Shown here: in pieces, positions 35,086-46,575 of the stretch
How positions within the stretch are numbered: position 1 is the first letter of the stretch
Layout of the letters: every line of letters starts with the position of its first letter
Source: Calendula officinalis
Taxonomy: Eukaryota > Streptophyta > Magnoliopsida > Asterales > Asteraceae
Assembly: GCA_963853835.1 (NCBI GenBank)
Contig: OY970825.1
Location: 30,442,835 to 30,506,834 of the forward strand
Length of the DNA stretch: 64,000 nt
Reading direction: 5' to 3'
Made by a program: the position numbers and the translations under genes
The notes under the pieces: generated by a model
Databases searched by the model: none
What the model was told of the DNA's origin: nothing
The model's input: the letters and a program-made list of their open reading frames with translations, nothing else

Positions 35086-35250
35086 TCTCGCCGGAGAATT
35101 TAAAATGTTGATTTGTGAATATTGTACATGGGAACGTTGGATAGTATATAAATACGTGAGGAAGAAGTTATAAAGAGATGTGTGTGGGGTTATTTTTAGT
35201 GACGCAAGATGGAGAAATAGTGACGGGTGATATGTTGTAGTAGGAAGGGA
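35086..35250 (-). promoter_or_regulatory. AZG1: Likely proximal promoter of the AZG1-like gene
   Basis: A TATA-like word, ATTTATATACTATC on the minus strand (about 35141-35154), lies roughly 60 bp upstream of the ATG. The leader between them would be short. No other element is identified with confidence. Confidence 0.4.
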
Positions 35251-36389
35251 TTGGGAGGGATGATTCTTATACTCGAATTAGTGGACAGTGGTGGTATCAT
35301 GGTTTTCTAAATTTTTTTATTGGGATTTAAATTAAACACAGTAATATACTAAAATGTAAACATATAAATGATGAACTTTAGTGGACGAGGTCTATATAAT
35401 GATGAACTTTATATAAATCTGTATCTAAATGAGAAATTGTTATTTTTAAATAATAAATGACAAAAATGTAAACATATAAATTACTATTTTCTTTCAAAAT
35501 ATTTTAGATAAGATAATTATATCAGTTTATAGAACTAGTTAAAATAACTAATTAATAAACAATTAGTTATAATCAATAAATATAAGGGGATAATGAGTGT
35601 GTGGCTGTCAGATAACTAAAATTATGTATAATTTTACCCAAAACTACATATTTTGGTTAAAATTCTTATTTTTGACAAATAGCTTACCACTTTCAACCTA
35701 TCTATTACTTAACAAAATTGAAAAATAAACATTAACGAAATTGATACGGATATAAATGAATCAATATTCATATGCAATTCAATCAAAAATTTGATGCTAA
35801 AAACGTTAATAAATTGATACAAATTAATCAAAGTTGATATTTGTTTGGCATTGCGTATTACTCTTTGCTGGCAAAAATATAAAATGAATCTTCCATTATG
35901 TACGAAATCAGTAAATATGATATGGAGTTCATTGATCTAGGCAACAGGTGCTAACTATTAGGTTTACGCAGGGGTATAGACGTGTTTTTAATTGGGTAGG
36001 ACTTGATTTTAGATAGGATTTGATACACGAATGTGTTTATCCAATAAATTTTTAGTTTTTTAATAAAACTACGTAGTTTTAAGTGGTTCTACACCTAATC
36101 TTAGGTATTTGATAGTTACACACTCACTTTTTCCCTAAATATAATACGTTTAATAAAATTATCATAATATTAGTAAAATTCTAGATCTAAAAATTAAGAT
36201 ATGACTATTAAACTTTAAGTTCAAAAAAATAAATTTTAAAAATATGATACTAGAAATTAAGTTTTTTTTTTAATTATAGTTATATAAAAAATTGTAGTTG
36301 TAACTAATATAAGTTTGATAAATATAACAAAAAATGAAAAGAAAAAAAATGTTGTGATTTAACCGAAAATCATCACTTTATTTTGAAGT
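35251..36389. other. AT-rich intergenic spacer
   Basis: Upstream DNA of the AZG1-like gene up to the copia LTR. Very AT-rich; no gene, RNA gene or recognisable transposon seen. Confidence 0.5.
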
Positions 36390-36906
36390 TGTCTTGGGAT
36401 ATAAACTAGATATACAAGTTCTATTACTGATGCTGCAGTTGATACTAATTAATGAAGAATGAAGTTAGTACTGATGGGGCAGAAACACTATCTACTACTG
36501 ATGCTAATCTTGGAAGATTACTACTGATGATGTTACTACTGACGATCAATTGTTACTACTGATGTTATATTTAGAGTTGATCGTGTCTGAGATTCTAGCA
36601 TAGTTTGTTATAGAATGTATATCTTATTGTAATTCAATTGTAATCGATTCCTAGAATAACTAGGTTAATAATTTAGGCTTCAAGGACTATTATATATAGT
36701 TCCTTATGAATTGTAAACATACGTGTATTGATCGAACAATTAATACATTGAAGCTTTTTGTGATAAACTGTGTTCTTCGTTTTATTCTCATTCGATTACA
36801 GTTTACATTGTTCTTAATCTAATAACATAAGTGTTAATCCGCTGTAACTTCTTGTGTTAGTAGATCTGAGTTTCTAATAACTTTATTGAGTTATTCGATC
36901 CTGACA
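36390..36906 (+). repeat. 5' LTR of the Sirevirus-like element
   Basis: It begins TGTCTTGGGATATAAAC (one base longer than the 3' copy, TGTTGGGATGTAAAC) and ends CTGACA. It contains four TACTACTGA words at 36490-36565. The right copy is 50183-50697. Confidence 0.85.
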
Positions 36907-36908
36907 AG

Positions 36909-36920
36909 TGGTATCAGAGC
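36909..36920 (+). other. Primer-binding site of the Sirevirus-like element
   Basis: TGGTATCAGAGC two bases after the LTR, complementary to tRNA-iMet. Confidence 0.9.
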
Positions 36921-36990
36921 TTTACGGTTCTAGATCTACGAATTAAGAACAACAAAAAGTTTCATACTTTCGATCTTAAAATTGTTAATC

Positions 36991-39441
36991 ATGTCTGATA
37001 ACAATGAAAGTACTCAAGCAAACAAAATTCCCATTCTCACTCCCAACAACTTTGGGATGTGGAAAAACAGAATCAAGCAGTATATGCTTATTACTGATTA
37101 TTCCATGTGGGAAGTTGTTGTTGAAGGCAACAAAACCATTCAGACTCAAGCAGCAAGTTCATCAACTGAAGCAGACAGACTTACGTGTGAAAAGGAAAAG
37201 AAAGACAGAGGAATTGAACTCAAAGCTCTAAGCACTCTTTTGCTTGCCATTCCAAACGACTATCAACATCTCTTTGTTGAATATGATGATGCAAAGAAAC
37301 TATGGCAGGCTCTGGAAAAGAGGTTTGTCGGTACAAAGAGCACAAAAAGAAACATGAAGTCTGTTCTGAAATAAGACTTTGAAAACTTCAAAGGACAGAA
37401 GAATGAATCATTGTCTCAAGTATTTGATCGGTTCAACAAACTCATTGGTGAACTAAATCAAGTTGGTTATAAACCAGACAATGATGATATCAACAGAAAG
37501 TTTCTCAGGTCTCTAGGTGAAGAATGGTCTATGTACACTGTGATATATAGACAAGGAGATGCACTAGAAGAAAAAGAACTTGATGAACTCTACAATGAAC
37601 TGAGAGTGTTTGAATCTGAGGTAAGTACTAAAACTCCAAATCTACCTTTAAACAATGTTGCTTTTGTGTCAAATACAGGAACAGGTCAGGAGGCTATGAA
37701 GAATGCAGGAACCGAAGATTTAGCCAGAGAATCTTTCTTCACTAGTCATGTGAGTACTGCATTGATTAGTGAGGATTTAGAACAACTCAATCCTGATGAT
37801 TTGGAAGAGATGGATATTAAATGGCAGATGGCTATGCTAAGCTTAAGAACCAAAAGGTTTCTTAAAAGAACTGGAAGACAAAATCTATCTTACAACAAAG
37901 GTGATAGAGCTGGATTTGATAAAACCAAGGTTAAATGTTACAACTGTAGCAATCTGGGTCACTTTGCCAGAGAATGTCCAAGCAAAGATCAAAGATCAAG
38001 CTACAACAAAAACATCACTTCCAACTCAACTGCCTTAGTATCTCAAGAAGGACAAGGGTATGACTGGAGTTTCCAAGTAGAAGAACATGCACAGAACCAA
38101 GCTCTCATGGCCTTTACTACTGATCCTTCTACTACTGAGGTACATTCTAAATCCTGCACTCCAGAATGCATTAAATCATACAAAGAATTAGAAAAACTAA
38201 ATAAAGAAACACTAGAAGAGATGATTTTAAATAGAAACAGAAGAATTGAATATAATGGTTGTATAGCTGATTTAGAAAACCAAATTAAACTCTATAAAAT
38301 AATTGATCAAAAGATAAAAGATGAATTGCTACAAACCACTTATGAAAAAGAACATATTGAATTGAAATTAAAAGAAACTTTGATCAAACTTGAAGAATGT
38401 CAAATGGAACTAGAGCAGAATAAACTAACCATTAAAAAGTTTAAAAGAAGTTCTAAAATTGTCAATGAGTTAACTAGTAATCAAACTACAGAAAAAATTA
38501 TTCATGGAGTGGGATATCATGCAGTCCCACCTCCAATAAATTTTATTCCTCCATTAAAGTCTAGTACAGAAAGAATTTTAAATGATTTAAAAATTGAAAG
38601 TCAAACTGAATCTGAAACCAATAATGAATCAAATGAATCTTCTGATGATGATCAAACAATGGAGTCAGATGAAACAAGTTTTCACACCACACAAAGTCAA
38701 CCTGAATCCCCAAAATACAACTCAGAAAATATACCTACAATTTTAAGAAGGGGAAATCAAAGGAACTTAAACCAATTAAAAGAACAAAGAAAACCTGAAA
38801 ATTCTAAATCCACAAAATTATCATGCTTAATTTGTAACAAAGTTAATCACATAGCTAAAAACTGTCACTTCAATCCTATTAACAATCAAGAATTTAAAGA
38901 ATTCAAAATCAACAAAGAAAAGGAAAAAGCCTTAAAGTTAAAACAAACTAAAGAATCAAAAGAAAAGGAATCTAAAACACCAAAACGAAAGGAATTCAAT
39001 AAAACATATGCTAACACTCATAAATTTGGAAGAACTGCACCACGATTTGTTCAAAATACCAGGTATAACAGTCCAAGCAGAAGCAATTATTTTAAAAACA
39101 ATGGAACTCAAAATCGTTTTCCTCAATTTTCAAAGTTTTCAAACATCAGTAGAAACTATTCCAGGTTTACTACTGGTAAAAACCCTAATTACAATGCTTT
39201 CTGGTATAACTATAGAAACACTACTGATTATGCTCAAAACTCATATTACCCAAACACTACTGGTCCATCAGTAGTGAAATTTGCAAAAGCTAAAAACTAC
39301 GGGTATAAACCTAGATCAGTAGTGACTCAAAACATCAGTACTAAGTACAAAACTACATATAAGAATCATTCAGTTAAAAAGTCTTATTCTTCAAAGGATG
39401 AACCCAAGACAAAACAAGATTGGGTTCCCAAAATTATCTAA
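36991..39441 (+). pseudogene. Copia gag with one nonsense codon
   Basis: Start ATG 36991 (MSDNNESTQANKIPILTPNN). It has the copia capsid fold pattern (NFGMWKNRIKQYM, LLAIPNDYQHLF, WQALEKRF), an in-frame TAA at 37372-37374, then continuation in the same frame (FNKLIGELNQVGY), the zinc knuckle CYNCSNLGHFAREC near 37935-37976 and a second, weaker CLICNKVNHIAKNC at about 38825. The long Lys/Glu/Asn-rich region between the two knuckles (38150-38470) looks coiled-coil. It ends at 39441 overlapping the start of the pol frame, which is in the -1 frame; this could be programmed or an indel. Confidence 0.85.
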
Positions 39442-42400
39442 TCCTTTTACTTGATGTGCAGAGTATCCAGATCCCTGAAGAAGGCAGAACATGGCATATT
39501 GATAGTGGATGCTCTAGACACATGACTGGAAATCTTCAAATTCTTAGAGATTTCAAGTCTTTTGAAGGAGGGTATGTTGCTTTTGGAGAAAATCCTAGGG
39601 GAGGTAAGATTACAGGTAAAGGTACAGTATCAAATGGTAAAATTACTTTTGATGATGTATTTTATGTTGCTGAGCTTAAATACAATCTGGTTAGTGTGTC
39701 TCAAGTCTGTGATAAGAAGAACAAAATTCTTTTTACAGATGTTGAGTGCATCATTCTTTCTCCTGATTTTATTTTAGATGAAAAATATGTTGTTTTAAGA
39801 ACACCAAGGAGAAACGATGTGTATTGCCTGGATATATGGGGAACTCATTTCATCAAATGAGATCAACTGTTTTATATCTAAGGCAAACACAAATGAATCA
39901 GAACTTTGGCATAGAAGGATGTGTCACACAAACTTTAAAAATATGAACAACTTAGTCAAGAAGGATTTGGTAGTTGGTCTACCACAAAAAGAATTTATGT
40001 GTGATCATCATTATGTTGCCTGCCTAAAAGGTAAACAACACAATACTTCTCATAAGACCAAAACAATTAACTCTATTTCTAATCCTTTGCAACTCTTACA
40101 TATGGACCTTTTTGGACCTACAAATGTAATGAGTATTGGAAAGAAACAATATTGCCTTGTTATTACTGATGACTTTTCCAGATACACTTGGGTATTCTTT
40201 CTCAGGACCAAAGATGAAACAAGTGAAATAATCAAGAATCTGATTGTAAAGCTGGAAAATACAAGAGATCTCAAAGTGAAAGCAATTAGATGTGATAATG
40301 GAACTGAATTTAAAAATACTAACCTAATTGACTTCTGTGATCTTAAGGGTATTGACAGGCAGTACATCTCACCAAGAACACCACAACAAAACGGTGTAGC
40401 TGAAAGAAGAAATAGAACTATCATTGAAGCAGCCAGATCTATGCTTGCAGATTCAAAATTACCAATAACTTTTTGGGCTGAAGCCGTTAATACTGCCTGT
40501 TATGTTCAGAACAGAGTATTAATAGTTAAGCCTCATCTTAAAACACCATATGAACTTTTCAATAAAAGAAAACCATCAATAAGTTTCTTAAAATCATTTG
40601 GTTGTCCTTGTACTATTTTAATTACAAGAGAACAACTTGGTAAATTTGACTGCAAAGCAGATGATGGAATTTTTGTAGGATACTCAACTCAAAGCAAATC
40701 TTACAGAGTATTTAACAAAAGGCTGAGAATCATTGAAGAAAGTGTAAATGTATCCTTTAATGAAAATCTTATGAATGAACAAGGAAATGTTCCAGATTGG
40801 TTGTTTAATATTGATAATCTAACCAAATCTTTTGATATCAATTATGAATTTAATACAGGAAATTCAAACAATCAAAGCCAGCAAGTAGGACCATCATCAA
40901 GTGGAAGGCAAGAAATCATGAAATATATCTTAGTTGATACTGCTCCCACAGTTAATACTGAGGACAGTAGTAACTCTGGTAACCCTAATTTCAATGATAC
41001 CAGTAACAACTCAAATTCTGAAGATACTACTGATCCCAGTAGTAACTCTGAACCTCAGAATTGTGATGATGATTTACTCAATACTGATGCCAGTAATACT
41101 GATGCCAGTAGCAACAATGATACTGCTGAAGTTACTGAAGAGAATGTTACTACTGACACCAGCAGTAGTGATGAGTCTCCTCAAAATGCAAACAATCAAG
41201 AAGAAGCAGGGACAGATGCACAAATTCCTGAATCAAATGAGTCAAAATTAGATTCTCAACTAACTGTTGACAAAATCCCTGGAACCAGAACTGAAAAGAA
41301 TCATCCTTTGGACCTAGTCCTAAGTGATGTCAATTCATCCATGCAGACAAGAAGCAAATTTAATTCTGCCTTGAACTCTAACATTTGTAATATCAGTCTA
41401 ATATCTAATGAATGCATGTATGAATGTTTTCTGTCTCGGGAAGAACCTAAGAAGATTCAACAAGCTATGAAAGATTCAAACTGGATCATAGCAATGCAAG
41501 AAGAGCTTCTTCAATTTAAACTACAAGCTGTATGGACACTTGTCCCTCTTCCAAAAGGAAAAAGAGCCATTGGAACTAGATGGATCTTCAGAAATAAGAA
41601 AGATGAAAGAGAAATAGTGATCAAAAACAAAGCAAGACTTGTAGCTCAATGATACACACAAGAAGAAGGCATTGATTATGATGAAGTTTATGCTCCAGTT
41701 GCCAGAATTGAAGCAATCAGAATATTTCTAGCTTATGCTTCATACAAAAGAATTAAAGTCTACCAAATGGATGTAAAAAGTGCTTTCTTGTATGGGAAAA
41801 TAGAAGAAGAAGTATATGTATGTCAACCCCCAGGCTTTGAAGATTCGGAACATGATGACTATGTGTTCAAACTAGACAAAGCTCTATATGGCCTTCATCA
41901 GGCACCTAGAGCTTGGTATGATACATTGTCCTCGTACCTACTGAAGAACAATTTCAAGAGAGGAGCCATTGACAAGGCATTATTCACAAGGAAGGTCAAA
42001 GATGATATTCTACTGGTCCAAATATATGTAGATGATATCATCTTTGGATCAACAAATGATCAACTGTGCAAAGAATTTGAAGAACTGATGCAGATCAAGT
42101 TCAAGATGAGCTCAATGGGTCCAATGAATTTCTTTCTTGGACTCCAAATCAATCAGAAATCAGATGTATTTTGATCAATCAATCAAAATATGTCAGAGAC
42201 ATCCTAGAGAAGTTTGCAATGAAAGATAGCAAAAGTGCCAGCACTCCAATGGAAACTCACAAACACCTACATCCTGATGTTGAGGGGAGGATGTAGATGA
42301 GCACCTTTACAGATCAATGATAGGATCTTTGATGTATTTAACTGCATCAAGACCTGACATTATGTGTAGTGTTTGTGTATGTGCCAGATATCAAGCAAAA

Positions 42401-42967
42401 CCAAAAGAGTTACACTTACAAGCAGTCAAAAGAATCTTCAGATACCTGAAAGGAAAACCCTCACTCGGTCTCTGGTATCCACATGCATCACCATTTGAAC
42501 TCATAGCCTACACAGATAGTGACTATGGTGGTGAATGCCAAGACAGAAAATCTACTACTGGTGGATGTCAATTCTTTGGATCAAGGTTGGTGTCATGGCA
42601 ATGCAAGAAACAAACCAATGTTTCAACTTCAAATGCTGAAGCAGAGTATGTAGCTGCATCTGCCTGCTGTGCTCAAGTACTGTGGATTCAAAATCAACTC
42701 CTAGACTTTGGCATCTCTATACTTAAAACTCCAATTTTTATAGATAATCAAAGTGCAATCTGTATTGTGAATAATCCGGTAAAATATTCTAAAACAAAAC
42801 ACATTGAAATTAGATTTCACTTTATAAGGGATTGCAATGAAAAGAAATTAATAAAAGTAGAGAAAATCCATACTGATGATCAATTAGCAGATCTTTTTAC
42901 AAAAGCATTTGATGTAGGAAGATTCAACTTTTTGGTTAGCAGTATTGGAATGATTTTAATAAGTTAA
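39420..42967 (+). pseudogene. Copia pol (PR-INT-RT-RH), broken
   Basis: Protease WHIDSGCSRHMTG at about 39495; GAG-pre-integrase LWHRRMCHTNFKNM at about 39904; integrase core with HMDLFGPTN, DDFSRYTWVFFL, RCDNGTEF and PQQNGVAERRN; RT with MDVKSAFLYGKIEEEVYV and YVDDIIFG (about 42025); RNase H with YTDSDYGGE, STTGGCQFFG, SNAEAEYVA and KHIEIRFHFIRD. The domain order PR-INT-RT-RH defines Ty1/copia. Breaks: frameshift near 39830, TGA at 41650-41652 in the RT region, frameshift near 42160-42180 and another near 42285. The 3' end of RNase H is intact. An Asp/Ser/Thr-rich linker between INT and RT (40920-41230) carries many TACTGAT words. Confidence 0.9.
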
Positions 42968-43104
42968 GTTTAAAAGGAAAATCATGTGTAAAGTGTTTTG
43001 TACAAATTTTAAACTTTCATTTTTCTGTTTACTACTGGTTATTCATTACTGCTGATCTTGTTATTACTACAATCTAGTACTGATAGGGTTTCTCAGTAGA
43101 AATT

Positions 43105-46100
43105 TGTAACGTCTTAAATTTTCTTATATTTAAATTAATTACTTTTAATAAATAAATTATGAGATTGTCTATTTAATTGAGATTATATGTGTTATGTGCC
43201 GTTACGCGTATTTAATTCGAGTATCTAGTACGTGACGTTTTATTTAAATAACTAGAGGGTTATTTATTTTGTGATAATTAATCTAGAGAATTAATTATGA
43301 GGTTTGTTAAGGTTAACTTAAAAGTTTATCAATTTTTGAGGCCGGCCGTAGGACAAGGCCAACCCGTTTAGTATACGTTCCTTGATCAGAAGTGAGACCC
43401 GGGAAGTTTTAAGTCCGGCTAGTGAATGATTAGGTGTGGGCTCGGTGTGGTGATGAAACAAAGTCCACGTTGAGAAGCTTGAGAATGCGGGCTTTGTCCC
43501 TAGTCTTTTGATCCATCGGTGATAAGGCCTAGGGCCCGAACAAGTTATTTTTAAAGATAAAATAAACCTAATCCACCATTCCTTTCTTTCCATTCGGCAG
43601 CCACCATGTGGGCATCTCCCCCTCGATTTCTTTAACTCCAAGCCGTGACCAAGAGCACCTTGTTTCCTCCTTCTTTTTTTTCCAGCCATCAAAGCAAGTA
43701 GCAACCTCCACCGCCACCTTGTTTCTGGTTTCTTTTTGGTTTCCGGCAGCAAGCAACAACCACCACCGCCACCTGTTTTCTTGCTTTCTTTTTTTGGTTT
43801 CTGGCAGCAGGTAACAACCTCCACCGCCACCCTTGTTCTTTTGTTCGGCAATAATGATCTGGACGTTCTCTACTCCTTGTTTGGATATTCCCGATGTTAA
43901 TAGTTTATGTGGTTGTTTTGACTGGGTGCGGGTATTGAGCAGGAGGCACCATTGAGAGCCATCCAAGATCGGAGCAGGTGGGAGAAATCAGTCGCAGAAA
44001 TAGAGCGGTGTTGGGGCTGTGATGGTAGCGGGTTGAGATCAAGCTAAACCACGTTCGGTCTTAGTTGTGTGATTGCGTTTTGAGATGGTGGTATGATCGG
44101 ACAACCGAGGGTAGCATCGCACACAGCTTGTTATCATCGATCAGTTTCGGGTTCGAGCCGAGAGTGGCGGGTTTTGTTGTTAGCCGTGATCGCAGATTGG
44201 AAGCATAGGTAGAATTCTTTCATTTGATCAATCCCATCCCATGTTTTTGTTTCTTTTTTTTTATATTTTTATTTTTGTGGCTAACGAGTTCACCATAGGG
44301 GCTGCGGGTTTGAGGACTTTATACCGAACCTATGTTGGGTTCGGTTTAGTTGTGAAGTTGTTGGTGGTGCTTTGTTTTAATCGTTCGTTGTGTCCGTTTT
44401 GTTTGGTTCGAATTGTTGTCGTTGTCGTACCATTTTCAAATCATTGTTATTTCCGTTTTGTTTCAGTTGCCTCGAGTCATTGTCGGTTAGTCACTGTTTT
44501 CATGAACTGTCGGGTTAGGTAAAAATCGCGAGTTATAACCTAAACGTTTGATAACCGAAAACCGGGAACCGAACCCGTAGGGTTCTTGGGTTCCTAAACC
44601 GAATAGTTCTCTTAAATAAATTAATGGGATTATATGAATATAAGCTTCTGTGATAAATAATAATTTTTGGGGCTGTCGGGTGTCTCGGGAATAGACGGGT
44701 TGATGTCGGGATTTAAAACGGGTTCTATTTTATTATGCTGAATTTTAACAGAATCTGTTTGCTGACTTCGGGACTGCTTTTACCACACTTAAAATACGTT
44801 TTTGGATTTTTGGCCCGTGTTGGTTTCTTGGTTTCTGAGTCCTCTTTCCAACGACGCTGACGGATCGTTAATCTGATCCACGGTTTAAAAGTTATTGCTG
44901 TTTTAGTAAACCTTCACTGGGTAGTTTTCGGTTCAGCTAATCTGTCTCGTGAGCCTGTTTTGAGCCTTTTCCGTTGGGATCTAGCTTCCGAAGTCTTCTG
45001 TAAAATTGTAGTCCTCTGAGTCGTTTAGCTACTGTAATAATTTGAATAATATCTAGTGAGCGGTTTGAGAGTTATAGCCGTTCCCGCGAAAATGCTGAGT
45101 GCTGTTTAGTTTCTGCTGAGACAACCTTTGAGTTTAACCCTAACCCGAGCTTCCTTGCACATTGTAGGACCTTCTAGAACCGGTTAGAGACGCTCTTCAG
45201 TACCGAGGATATCTAGGAGCTTACGGTCATACGAGGTGGGTGATCTCACTACAAACTTGCATTTACTTTCGTTTCATGATTTTGTGCTATGTGTCATGAA
45301 CTGCTATTGCTTGAGACAAGCTTGTTTACTTGATGATGTGCTAAGTGTTGTTTATTTTAAATACATCCTGAACTGAGACATGGATACTGAGTAACCGAGC
45401 TGGGTACCATATCATTATGTGTTGATCTGTGTACATGAGTTATGTTATGAGTTATATGCATGTGAGATGTGCTAGTTGATTACATATCTGTTGAGATGAT
45501 ATGTGTTGAGATGATATGTGTTGAGTATGAGATGGTTTGTTTTATATGAGTACATGTTGTATGAGTCAACACGTTAATAAAACTAACCTAATAACTATGA
45601 GATTTTAATTACCGATCGCAAGAGGCGACGGCGAGAGCCAACTCTTCCCGTTTGAGTTGCCAAGGTACACTACACGACTGTCAGCGTGGTACTGCGGGGC
45701 ACCTAGAGGACGGGTGTTGGAAGAGGGTGTTGTGACGAGCGTATGGCGGTGGGCGTACGTTGAGTATCGTCACAACCCACGGCGAACCTAATGAGAATTA
45801 ATAAAGGCCTAATAACGAGAAATGAGTAGAGTCTTTTAGGGAACATGTATGTGGCATGAACTGTTTGTATGTGTTTGTTTATTTTGATTTTATCCACTCA
45901 GCGTGTGGCTGACCCCAAACACTTCCCCCCATTTTCAGGTACTAGCAAGGGCAAAGAGAAGGTTCATGGCTGATGGGTTGCATCTCGGTTTTATTGATGG
46001 ATTTGGATTTTCACTTTAATGTTTGTCGAGTCAAACTTATTTTTAAAACTGTATTTATTCCGCATTAAATACCACGTGACGGTTTATTTTATGAATTTAT

Positions 46101-46199
46101 GAGTGGGAACGGTTTTTATTTACTTGTACTTTGGGAAAATACTTATTTTATTACTTTAAAATATTTTTTTTTATTTTCCCTGATTTTTGGGATGTTACA
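43105..46199 (+). repeat. Solo LTR, 3095 bp, related to the LARD LTR
   Basis: It starts TGTAACGTCTTAAATTTTC and ends GATGTTACA, flanked by a perfect 5 bp duplication AAATT (43100-43104 and 46200-46204). It shares blocks with the LARD LTRs, such as GGGAATAGACGGGTTGATGT (about 44690) and CCGTTCCCGCGAAA (about 45080). No internal region or second LTR is present, so it formed by recombination between the two LTRs after insertion into the copia element. A GC-rich segment with CCACCGCCAC repeats lies at 43690-43840. Open frames in it have no domains. Confidence 0.9.
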
Positions 46200-46575
46200 A
46201 AATTAAGTCAAGTATAGAAACAAAGGTTACTACTGATGTTTTTACTACTGATACTTAGTTACTACTGATCGGTCGTTATCTGTAAAATACGACAATTACA
46301 TTACTGACCCTCATGAAAATAACCGTTAGGTTATTATTCGAAGGATACTTTGGTCATTTTGCAGGTTTAATCGAAAAATATAAATAGCAAACTGAAATTA
46401 GTTTAGCATTATCTTCTCGTCGATTTGATAAACCCTACGCTAAACCCTAATCTCTGCACAATCCGATCAAAACCCAACATCAGTAACAACTCAATTACTT
46501 CCACAAATCTGAAATTCGTGCATAACCGATCACTCTCTCTGCAAGATTCATGCCAAAAGATCAAAATCAAGCACA

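Noticed and set aside
36385..36394. A five-base target duplication for the Sirevirus-like element
   Set aside because: The flanks GAAGT (left) and AGTTA (right) do not match; only a shared AGTT overlapping the LTR start is seen, so no duplication is claimed.
43318..43966. 177- and 132-codon frames with CCACCGCC-derived repeats
   Set aside because: They lie inside the solo LTR, with repeat-derived composition and no family match.
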